From positions 1-7,319 of the forward strand of contig DAITAO010000117.1 of NCBI GenBank assembly GCA_036824245.1: a stretch of DNA of 7,319 nt. Reading direction: 5' to 3'. A program made the translations under genes and the position numbers. Shown piece by piece: positions 1 to 4,157 of the stretch (positions are counted from its first letter, which is position 1; each line of letters opens with the position of its first letter). Below the pieces are notes generated by a model. That model had not been told where the DNA came from and did not search any database. It was given only the letters and a program-made list of their open reading frames with translations. This DNA comes from JACVRM01 sp036824245. GTDB taxonomy: Bacteria; Actinomycetota; Thermoleophilia; Gaiellales; Gaiellaceae.

Positions 1-67
1 GGAGCCGGCCTCCGCCGCCGCCTGACGCCGCTCGCGGCACGGTGCTCTCCGGGCCTGTACTGAACAT
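1..67 (-). CDS. Possible 5' end of a gene leaving by the left edge
   Basis: On the minus strand an ATG at 67-65 opens 22 codons without a stop up to the window edge, reading MFSTGPESTVPRAASGG and then a glycine run. The support is a good ribosome binding site: the minus strand reads GGAGGGAACAGT directly before the ATG, so GGAGG sits about 7 bases upstream. The fragment is too short to recognise and shows no domain. If real, it is divergent from the CBS gene at 217, which would make 68-216 a shared promoter region. The start codon lies in the middle of a small palindrome (62-74). It could be chance, because stop-free frames are common at this GC content. Confidence 0.4.
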   Translation of the reverse strand, partial: MFSTGPESTVPRAASGGGGGRL

Positions 68-74
68 ACTGTTC
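62..74. promoter_or_regulatory. Small inverted repeat over the left-edge gene start
   Basis: GAACA-TAC-TGTTC is a perfect inverted repeat with 5-base arms and a 3-base centre. It covers the putative ATG (67-65) and the bases just before it on the minus strand. It could be an operator or a leader hairpin, but arms of this length also occur by chance. Confidence 0.2.
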
Positions 75-129
75 CCTCCGGCCCCGCACCGCACGCGGCG
101 CCCGAGGAACGTGCCCGATAGATGCGGCT

Positions 130-160
130 GAGACAGTCCCCGCTCGGGACAGTCCCCGCG
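130..160. repeat. Tandem GACAGTCCCCGC repeat, left copies of a palindromic repeat family
   Basis: The 12-mer GACAGTCCCCGC occurs at 132-143 and again at 148-159, a period of 16 bases. The second copy lies in GGGACAGTCCC (146-156), which is palindromic around a single central A (GGGAC-A-GTCCC). The reverse complement of this 11-mer appears twice at 4118-4144, with relaxed versions at 3996-4006 and 4066-4076. The copies are confined to intergenic DNA, as expected of a REP-like dispersed element or a shared regulatory site. No transposase gene is present in the window. Confidence 0.6.
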
Positions 161-163
161 CTG

Positions 164-180
164 ACAGTGACAGTCACTGT
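164..180. promoter_or_regulatory. Perfect palindrome upstream of the CBS gene, candidate operator
   Basis: ACAGTGA-CAG-TCACTGT is a perfect inverted repeat with 7-base arms and a 3-base centre. If transcription of the CBS gene starts at or next to its ATG (217), the palindrome spans about -53 to -37, a usual place for an activator site. It also contains two further GACAGT units in register with the repeats just upstream, so it may instead belong to that repeat array. No known regulator consensus was matched: the spacing is too short for a CRP/FNR site. Confidence 0.45.
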
Positions 181-202
181 AAGAAGCGTCCAGCCTCACA
201 GC

Positions 203-208
203 TATGCT
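203..208 (+). promoter_or_regulatory. Putative -10 element for a leaderless CBS gene
   Basis: TATGCT fits the TANNNT pattern of a -10 hexamer and ends 8 bases before the ATG at 217, so transcription would begin at or next to the start codon. No Shine-Dalgarno sequence precedes that ATG, which agrees with a leaderless message, common in actinobacteria. No convincing -35 hexamer is seen. Confidence 0.35.
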
Positions 209-216
209 CGCGCGCT

Positions 217-624
217 ATGAGTCGCGTGGGCGAGATCATGACGCGCGAGGTGCTCGTGGTCGCACCCGAGGACACGCTCGGCTACGCCGCCGAGGAGATG
301 GTCGGGCGCGGCGTGGGCTCCGTGGTCGTGCTCGACTACGGACGCCTGATCGGCATCCTCACGGAGCGCGACCTGTTGCGCGCGGTGGCCGGGCGTGTGC
401 ACTCGAGCGAAGCGCGCGTGCGCGAGTGGATGACTGCCGATCCGATCACCGTCTCCGAATCGACATCCGCCGCAGAGGCTGCCCGCGTGATGCTCGAGCA
501 CGGCTTCCGTCACCTGCCCGTCGTCGAAGACGAGCAGCCGGTCGGCATCGTGAGCATCCGCGACGTCGCCAAGTGGGGCGTCGAGGCGGCTTCGGATGCC
601 GGCGTGACGTCCGAGAGCACCTGA
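217..624 (+). CDS. Twin CBS-domain protein
   Basis: This is a 135-residue protein built almost entirely from two CBS motifs, roughly residues 1-57 and 66-121. Each begins with the typical opening (EIMTREVLVVAPEDT; WMTADPITVSESTSAAEA) and ends in the strand-helix signature (LIGILTERDLLRAV; PVGIVSIRDVAKW). The S/T-x-RD motifs (TERD near 49-52, SIRD near 113-116) are the usual ribose/phosphate contacts in CBS pairs that bind AMP, ATP or related nucleotides. Stand-alone CBS pairs are cytosolic energy or ligand sensors whose partner must be found case by case. The ATG at 217 starts exactly at the domain and lacks a Shine-Dalgarno sequence, so translation may be leaderless. The stop overlaps the start of the PspC gene, suggesting coupled expression. 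The function assignment is by family only. Confidence 0.9.
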   Translation: MSRVGEIMTREVLVVAPEDTLGYAAEEMVGRGVGSVVVLDYGRLIGILTERDLLRAVAGRVHSSEARVREWMTADPITVSESTSAAEAARVMLEHGFRHLPVVEDEQPVGIVSIRDVAKWGVEAASDAGVTSEST

Positions 625-815
625 CCGACTCGCGTCCCAAGCTGGTTCGGCCGCGGGAGGGCCGATGGATCGCAGGCGTCTGCGCGGGGATTGCCGATCG
701 CTTCGGGCTCTCGCGCGGCCTGGTGCGCCTGCTCTTCGTCCTGTCGGTCGTGTTGCCGGGGACGCAGGTTCTGGTCTACATCCTGCTCTGGATCCTCATC
801 CCCAGCGATCCCTGA
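621..815 (+). CDS. PspC-domain small membrane protein
   Basis: The product is 64 residues from the chosen start. It matches the PspC domain over nearly its whole length: a basic stretch (KLVRPREGRWIAGVCAGIADRFGL) followed by LVRLLFVLSVVLPGTQVLV and one hydrophobic segment (about 36-61) ending YILLWILIPSDP. PspC-type proteins are inner-membrane proteins of phage-shock/envelope-stress systems; single-domain forms like this are common and mostly uncharacterised. The start is unusual. The only standard start codon near the domain is GTG 573, deep inside the CBS gene, giving 80 residues with an unrelated Arg/Gly-rich N-terminus. CTG 621 overlaps the CBS stop (CTGA) and gives MTDSRPKLVRPREG, which looks natural. 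A weak GAGAG (613-617) precedes it. The gene ends 4 bases from the convergent peptidase gene. The domain is confident, the start is not. Confidence 0.8.
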   Translation: MTDSRPKLVRPREGRWIAGVCAGIADRFGLSRGLVRLLFVLSVVLPGTQVLVYILLWILIPSDP

Positions 816-819
816 CCTT

Positions 820-2049
820 CTACTCGAGGACCCACTCGCCACCGCGCATGATCGGCGCCGAGGTGCCGTCCGGCGCGATGCCGTCGACGTCCACCTCGTC
901 GCTTCCGATCATGAAGTCGACGTGCACGGACGAGTGGTTGATGCCGGCAGCGGTGCGCTCCTCCCAGCCGAGCTCGGGGCCGCGCGGCAACGACTCGGGC
1001 AGGCCTTCTCCGTAAGCGATGTGCGAGGCGGCGTTCTCGTCGAAGAGCGTGTCGTAGAACGTGATGCCGGTCTGGCCGACGCGAGAAGTCGAATCGACGA
1101 GCGCGACCTCGCCGAGCTGCGACGCGCCCTCGTCGCTCGCCATGTGCTCGCGCAGCACATCCTCGCCCTCGGCGGCGCGGATGTCGACCGCACGCCCCGC
1201 CTCGAAGCGCAGCTCGATGTCGCGAACCATCTTGCCGAGCAGGAGCAGCGGCTTCGTGGAGCGGACGACGCCCTCGACGCGCCGATAGTCGGGGGACGTG
1301 AACACCTCCTCGGTGGGCATGTTGGGGACGTGCGGGTGACCCCACGCGGTCTGCGTCTTCGCACATTCCCAGATGCCGCCTTCGAGCAGGCCCACGGTCA
1401 GCTCCGTGCCGGGCCCGCGGAAGCGCACCGCGTCGAAGCGGCGCGCGGTTAGTGAACGCGCCCGCTCGGAGAGGCGTGCGATGTGCTCGCGCCACGCGGC
1501 CGCCGGGTCGGGCTCGTCCAACCGCACCGCGCGGACGATCGCCTGCCAGAGCCGCTGTACGTCTGGCTCGCCGAACGCGGTCTGCGCCCAGCGCTCGGTG
1601 GGCTGCGCCACGATCGTCCAGTTGACGCGGCCCTCTGTGACGACCTCCAGGTAGGCCTGCCGAACGTCCTTCTGGGTGGAGCGCGCCAAGCGGCCGCCGT
1701 CGACGCCGTGAAAGAGGTCCGGGTTGGGCTCGCCGGCGATCGACACGAGGGCGCCCCGGCGCTCGCCGATCTCCTGCACCTGGCGCACGCGAGACGGCGG
1801 CGACCAGCCGAGCGCCTCTTCCGGGGCCAGCTCGACGCGCACGCGCCGCACGTGCGGGTCGCGGTACTGAACGTCGACGAACCGCGCTCCGGCCTCGTAG
1901 GCCTGACGCACGAGGGCACGCGCCAGCGGCGCATGATCGACGTCCGCGAGGACGAGCAGATCCTGCCCTGGCACCAGGTTGACACCCACCTCTACGGCGA
2001 GGCGGGCGTAGACGTCGATCGCCCCCGGCGGGATTCCGTTCGAGCTCAT
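820..2049 (-). CDS. M29 family metallo-aminopeptidase (aminopeptidase T/S type)
   Basis: The 409-residue length is typical of peptidase family M29, cytosolic dinuclear-metal enzymes that remove N-terminal residues from peptides. The expected ligand pattern is present: Glu in NMPTEEVFTSPD (E247/E248), E314 in LGEVALVD, H343 in ASHIAYGEG, and H376 and D378 in NHSSVHVDFMIGSDEVDVDG. The N-terminal half (about 1-200) carries the family's substrate-access domain (ARLAVEVGVNLVPGQDLLVLAD). The protein closes with PIMRGGEWVL, also usual in the family. The ATG at 2049 has no spaced Shine-Dalgarno sequence; TAGCTT lies 8 bases before it, so it may be leaderless. It lies 37 bases downstream of the BON gene on the same strand. 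The role is probably peptide recycling; the substrate cannot be read from the sequence. Confidence 0.93.
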   Translation of the reverse strand: MSSNGIPPGAIDVYARLAVEVGVNLVPGQDLLVLADVDHAPLARALVRQAYEAGARFVDVQYRDPHVRRVRVELAPEEALGWSPPSRVRQVQEIGERRGALVSIAGEPNPDLFHGVDGGRLARSTQKDVRQAYLEVVTEGRVNWTIVAQPTERWAQTAFGEPDVQRLWQAIVRAVRLDEPDPAAAWREHIARLSERARSLTARRFDAVRFRGPGTELTVGLLEGGIWECAKTQTAWGHPHVPNMPTEEVFTSPDYRRVEGVVRSTKPLLLLGKMVRDIELRFEAGRAVDIRAAEGEDVLREHMASDEGASQLGEVALVDSTSRVGQTGITFYDTLFDENAASHIAYGEGLPESLPRGPELGWEERTAAGINHSSVHVDFMIGSDEVDVDGIAPDGTSAPIMRGGEWVLE

Positions 2050-2057
2050 GCCCCGGA

Positions 2058-2063
2058 AAGCTA
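2058..2063 (-). promoter_or_regulatory. Putative -10 element for a leaderless aminopeptidase transcript
   Basis: On the minus strand TAGCTT (2063 to 2058) fits TANNNT. It is separated from the ATG at 2049 by 8 bases, the same arrangement as upstream of the CBS gene. The only purine-rich bases before the ATG (GGGG, 2054-2051) are too close to serve as a normal ribosome binding site. Confidence 0.3.
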
Positions 2064-2086
2064 ACCGGCGGCCCGCCGCCGCCGCG

Positions 2087-2536
2087 CTACTGGTGCATCG
2101 GTGCTGGCGTTCCGGGCAGATGTAGGAGGTTCTCGACGTCCTGGACGCCCTGCACCCTGCGGGCGCGTTCTTCGAGGTCGCGGATCAGCTCCGGCGTACC
2201 CACCTCACCGCGCAGCACGACCTTTCCGTCCTCGGCGTTGACGTTGATCTGCCCCTTTGGCACTTCCGAGTCGCGGAAGATCTCGCTCGCCACCGTCCGT
2301 GCGAGCGTGACGTCGTCCGGCTGCGGCTTCTCGTACTCGCTCAAGTGCTGCGCGTGCGGGCTACCCGATGCCCCAGCCGCCGCGCCGCTTCCGGCGCGCC
2401 GCCTGGTCTGCACCGCACGACCGAAGAACGCCAGTGCCCGATCGCGCGCGTTCGCGCGTCGCTGCGCCCCGTTCTGGGAATTGAAGAAGTATTTCGCGGC
2501 CACACCGAGGGCCGCGAGAAAGGCCAACTTACGCAT
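2087..2536 (-). CDS. BON-domain protein with N-terminal membrane segment
   Basis: The product is 149 residues. The N-terminus MRKLAFLAALGVAAKYFF is a short basic-hydrophobic segment without a lipobox cysteine, so probably a membrane anchor. A basic and Ala/Gly-rich linker (about 24-65) follows. The C-terminal half (about 76-141) is a BON domain: DDVTLARTVASEIF, then the hallmark INVNAEDGKVVLRGEV and the helix-strand ending ARRVQGVQDVENLLHLPG. BON domains are found in envelope-associated and osmotic-stress proteins and are thought to bind lipid or protein surfaces. Two in-frame ATGs lie 6 bases apart. GAGGG directly abuts the first (2542) but sits 6 bases before the second (2536), so the second was chosen. 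It is probably co-transcribed with the downstream aminopeptidase. Confidence 0.88.
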   Translation of the reverse strand: MRKLAFLAALGVAAKYFFNSQNGAQRRANARDRALAFFGRAVQTRRRAGSGAAAGASGSPHAQHLSEYEKPQPDDVTLARTVASEIFRDSEVPKGQINVNAEDGKVVLRGEVGTPELIRDLEERARRVQGVQDVENLLHLPGTPAPMHQ

Positions 2537-2626
2537 GATCATCCCTCTCGTCCGTTCGTCCGACTGACGGGTTGTTACCGCGCTGTCGGCTGTCGAAACG
2601 CATGCAGCGGCCGGGCGTCCTCACAC

Positions 2627-2647
2627 CCGCCGCAGCTGTGTCGGCGG
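2627..2647 (-). terminator. Weak stem-loop after the 96-residue gene
   Basis: CCGCCG (2627-2632) pairs with CGGCGG (2642-2647) around a 9-base loop. On the minus strand it begins 4 bases after the stop of the gene ending at 2652. There is no run of T after it, so it is at best an inefficient terminator or a 3'-end stabiliser. Pairings this short are frequent at this GC content. Confidence 0.25.
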
Positions 2648-2651
2648 AGCG

Positions 2652-2942
2652 TCAGTCGCCCCAGTCGAAGTCCCGGGAGCGGCTCCAGAGCCCCTCGCTG
2701 TGCGCGACCTCCTGGAGGTGCGCCTCAACGGCAAGCTCGTCGGCATCGACTATCGACACACCGCCGTCCAGCGTGTCCTCGATGCGCGCCTGCTCCTCGG
2801 TCTTGAACAGGGGGTGGTTCTCGAAGGGGTCGGTGCCCTTGTACCGGCCGAGCGGCATCGCCGGCTCGAGGTCGGCGTTCCGCTCCTTCAGCCGTAGGTG
2901 CTCACGGATGACGTCGTTGAACATCGATGTGGTAGTCGCCAT
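2652..2942 (-). CDS. Unrecognised 96-residue acidic protein
   Basis: I do not recognise a domain. The protein begins MATTTSMFNDVIREHLRLKE, followed by a probable amphipathic helix rich in Glu, Arg and Leu (about 7-27). A Pro/Gly stretch (MPLGRYKGTDPFENHPLF) precedes an acidic second half that ends DFDWGD. There is no signal peptide or membrane segment, so it is probably cytosolic. The longest frame reaches 3032, but the ATG at 2942 is preceded by AGAGAG at a normal distance, and an upstream TACAAT supports transcription starting after 2981. The extra N-terminal residues are Arg-rich and look non-coding. It is divergent from the small plus-strand gene at 3026 and lies upstream of the BON gene, possibly in one transcript. 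Probably a real gene, function unknown. Confidence 0.75.
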   Translation of the reverse strand: MATTTSMFNDVIREHLRLKERNADLEPAMPLGRYKGTDPFENHPLFKTEEQARIEDTLDGGVSIVDADELAVEAHLQEVAHSEGLWSRSRDFDWGD

Positions 2943-2980
2943 AGGTCTCTCTTTCTCCCCTCGGGGCAGCTTGGCGGCCG

Positions 2981-2998
2981 ATTGTAAACGGATCACAA
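2981..2998. promoter_or_regulatory. Divergent promoter region with TTGT...ACAA palindrome
   Basis: The 83 bases between the divergent starts at 2942 and 3026 contain the relatively AT-rich 17-mer TTGTAAACGGATCACAA (2982-2998). It is an imperfect palindrome in which 6 of 8 pairs match. On the minus strand TACAAT (2986 to 2981) is one mismatch from the consensus -10 hexamer and would place the transcript start near 2974, giving a leader of about 30 bases before the ATG at 2942. No good -35 hexamer is seen. The palindrome overlaps this -10, so a protein bound there could repress. Confidence 0.4.
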
Positions 2999-3025
2999 GT
3001 CGGCGTGTGCGAGGATGCAGCGGAA

Positions 3026-3232
3026 ATGCCACCCTTGCGCTACCTCCCGCTGAAGCGAGTCGGCCCGCTCTGGGTCGTCCTCACGGCATGGGAATTCTGG
3101 AAACGGCTCCCGCCGCCGGTGCGCAAGCGCCTCATGAAAGAGGCTACGAAGCGCGGGCCGGCGGCGGCACGTGCGGCTCGGCGCGCCGCCGAGCGGGCGT
3201 TCGTCGAGCGCGGCCGCCCTCCGCAGCGCTAG
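3026..3232 (+). CDS. Small basic protein of unknown function
   Basis: The product is 68 residues, and I do not recognise a named family. It opens MPPLRYLPLKRVGPLWVVLT with a short hydrophobic stretch (about 12-25, including WVVLTAWEFW). A helix-breaking RLPPPVRKRL follows, then an Arg/Ala-rich amphipathic tail (about 37-68). This suggests membrane-surface association with a positively charged cytosolic tail. The coding case rests on the ordered composition change and the clean fit between neighbouring genes, not on homology. The frame also allows GTG 3005, adding seven residues (MCEDAAE). ATG 3026 was preferred, although its only purine-rich upstream bases (GAGG 3011-3014, or GGA close to the ATG) are poorly spaced. 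It converges on the GGDEF gene with 34 bases between stops. Confidence 0.6.
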   Translation: MPPLRYLPLKRVGPLWVVLTAWEFWKRLPPPVRKRLMKEATKRGPAAARAARRAAERAFVERGRPPQR

Positions 3233-3256
3233 TCGCCGCAGCGGCCCTCTCGGCGA
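3233..3256. terminator. Stem-loop between convergent genes
   Basis: TCGCCG (3233-3238) and CGGCGA (3251-3256) form a perfect 6-base stem around a 12-base loop, immediately after the stop of the plus-strand gene at 3232 and 10 bases past the stop of the minus-strand GGDEF gene. It could end transcripts from both sides. No T-run follows on either strand, so it is only a candidate. Confidence 0.3.
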
Positions 3257-3266
3257 GCAGCACGCG

Positions 3267-3878
3267 TTACGAGCGGTCGTACTTGCGCAGCAGATCGTCG
3301 AGCGCCTCGCGAAGCAGGACTGCTTCCTTCTTCTTCTCCCGCTCCGCCAGTGAGCGCAGCCGCGCCAGCTGAGCAACTGTGTAGTAGGAGGAGCGCAGCA
3401 CCATCTCGTCCCCCGGCGTGAGCCCCACGGCGTCGCCGCCCTGTTCCTTGGCCGAGTAGAGGGCCAGGTCCGCCTTGCGCATGAGCTCGTCGGGTGTCTT
3501 CGCATCGCGCGGGAGGTTGGCGACTCCGATGCTGGCCGTGCACCGCAGGCCCTCGGGCAGCTCGGCGGCCAGCGCCGCGTCGAGCTCGGAGCGCAGGGCG
3601 TCGGCTCGCAGGAACGCCTGCTCGAGCGGGATCGTGGCGGTGACGGCGAACTCGTCGCCGCCGATGCGCTCGCACCGCCACCCGTCGGCCTGGGCCGCCC
3701 GCGAGACCGTCGCCCACGCAGCCGCGATCACGCGGTCGCCCACCTCGCGCCCCCCGTTCGTGTTCACGGCGTGGAAGCCGTCGAGGTCGATCTGCATCAG
3801 CGACATCACGTCCTCGTTCTCGGCGGCCTCGTGGAGCCAGTCACCCAGCTCGCGTGTGGGGGTCTTCAGCTTCGGCAT
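3267..3878 (-). CDS. GGDEF-domain protein with C-terminal ribbon-helix-helix-like domain
   Basis: The product is 203 residues. Residues 24-153 form a GGDEF (diguanylate cyclase type) domain: MQIDLDGFHAVN (metal Asp D31 in D31-x-D33; N39), EVGDRVI (D48), RIGGDEFAV (intact GGDEF at 73-77), TASIGVA, and ADLALYSAKEQGGD. The usual FK is FH (H36) and the usual AKxxGRN is AKEQGGD (G148), so some phosphate contacts differ. No RxxD inhibitory site is found at the usual distance before GGDEF. There is no N-terminal sensor, only a 23-residue lead. Residues 158-203 align without gaps to CopG-type ribbon-helix-helix proteins: strand LRSSYY, helix TVAQLARLRSLAERE, turn KKK, helix EAVLLREALDDLLRKY. The start at 3878 has AAGGAG six bases upstream; the longer frame to 3920 runs into the promoter. 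It may make c-di-GMP and bind DNA; activity is uncertain. Confidence 0.88.
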   Translation of the reverse strand: MPKLKTPTRELGDWLHEAAENEDVMSLMQIDLDGFHAVNTNGGREVGDRVIAAAWATVSRAAQADGWRCERIGGDEFAVTATIPLEQAFLRADALRSELDAALAAELPEGLRCTASIGVANLPRDAKTPDELMRKADLALYSAKEQGGDAVGLTPGDEMVLRSSYYTVAQLARLRSLAEREKKKEAVLLREALDDLLRKYDRS

Positions 3879-3894
3879 ATCACGCTCCTTGTCT

Positions 3895-3932
3895 ATCGAG
3901 TGACCGATATATAAGAACATATATAGATCGAG
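3895..3932 (-). promoter_or_regulatory. Candidate operator repeats upstream of the GGDEF gene
   Basis: CGATATATA (3905-3913) faces TATATAGATCG (3920-3930), an inverted repeat with a 2-base bulge in one arm. The same stretch is flanked by direct copies of ATCGAG at 3895-3900 and 3927-3932, 32 bases apart, about three helical turns. The block overlaps the proposed -10 region. Since the gene product has a DNA-binding-like tail, this is an obvious candidate for self-regulation, but that link is inference. Confidence 0.4.
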
Positions 3933-3945
3933 AGGGATACGTCAA
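3916..3945 (-). promoter_or_regulatory. Sigma-70-type promoter of the GGDEF gene
   Basis: On the minus strand TTGACG (3945 to 3940) is one base from the -35 consensus. Downstream the strand becomes strikingly AT-rich. TATGTT (3921 to 3916) fits a -10 hexamer at 18-base spacing, and TATATG (3923 to 3918) is an alternative at 16. The transcript would start around 3905-3910, about 30 bases before the GGDEF ATG at 3878. This is the only strongly AT-rich spot in the window. Confidence 0.6.
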
Positions 3946-3995
3946 CACGCACGCGGCGCGCTCCTGCGCCTGGGCCGGACGTGCTGCTTCTGTGA

Positions 3996-4076
3996 GGGTC
4001 AGTCCCGACGAGCGGGCGCGTCGTTGGCGCACGAACGAGGTGATTAGCGGACGTGGGTTCCTGAGGGGACAGACCC
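3996..4076. repeat. Relaxed copies of the GGGACAGTCCC element
   Basis: GGGTCAGTCCC (3996-4006) and GGGACAGACCC (4066-4076) each differ by one base from the GGGACAGTCCC unit seen at 146-156 and, as its complement, at 4118-4144. They lie in the 279-base spacer between the GGDEF gene and sucA. Apart from these units, the stem-loop at 4118-4144 and the promoter at the GGDEF end, I see no gene in this spacer. Confidence 0.45.
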
Positions 4077-4117
4077 TCGAATGGCTGCCTACGGGTTGCG
4101 AACGGTCTCGTTTTGCA

Positions 4118-4144
4118 GGGACTGTCCCCGCAGGGGACTGTCCC
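4118..4144. repeat. Paired GGGACTGTCCC elements forming a strong stem-loop after sucA
   Basis: GGGACTGTCCC occurs at 4118-4128 and again at 4134-4144. Each is palindromic around its central T. Together they fold into one long hairpin: GGGAC pairs with the far GTCCC, GTCCCC (4123-4128 plus one) pairs with GGGGAC, with a single mismatch at the centre of each arm and a GCA loop. On the minus strand it begins 13 bases after the sucA stop codon, so it could stabilise the 3' end or terminate transcription, although TGCAAAACG rather than a T-run follows. It also belongs to the dispersed repeat family seen at 130-160. Confidence 0.6.
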
Positions 4145-4157
4145 ATCGGTCGACGCG

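Noticed and set aside
62..74. A LexA (SOS) box at GAACATACTGTTC
   Set aside because: The half-sites GAAC and GTTC are separated by 5 bases instead of the 4 of the Gram-positive/actinobacterial LexA box.
164..180. A CRP/FNR-type site at AGTGACAGTCACT
   Set aside because: The half-sites are only 3 bases apart; CRP and FNR sites need a wider centre.
130..180. A CRISPR array, suggested by repeated GACAGT units
   Set aside because: The units are too short and too close together (6, 15 and 16 bases), with no spacers of regular length and no cas genes.
204..620. Extension of the PspC frame upstream to ATG 204, giving 203 residues
   Set aside because: The extension reads Arg-rich shadow sequence of the CBS gene in another frame; the PspC domain begins only after 621.
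691..1452. A 253-codon plus-strand frame across the PspC gene and the aminopeptidase
   Set aside because: It overlaps two well-supported genes in other frames, and its translation is low-complexity Arg/Ala/Val without motifs.
2572..3372. A 266-codon plus-strand frame covering the 96-residue gene, the small basic gene and the end of the GGDEF gene
   Set aside because: Its translation is Ser/Arg/Ala-rich without domains, and it conflicts with the three genes chosen here, which have ribosome sites, promoters or domains.
3879..3920. Longer N-terminus of the GGDEF protein starting at 3920
   Set aside because: It would start within the AT-rich promoter, while the ATG at 3878 has AAGGAG at ideal distance.
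4118..4144. A standard rho-independent terminator for sucA
   Set aside because: The stem is strong, but the minus strand continues TGCAAAACG without a T-run, and the sequence belongs to a dispersed repeat; it is kept as a repeat with possible 3'-end function.
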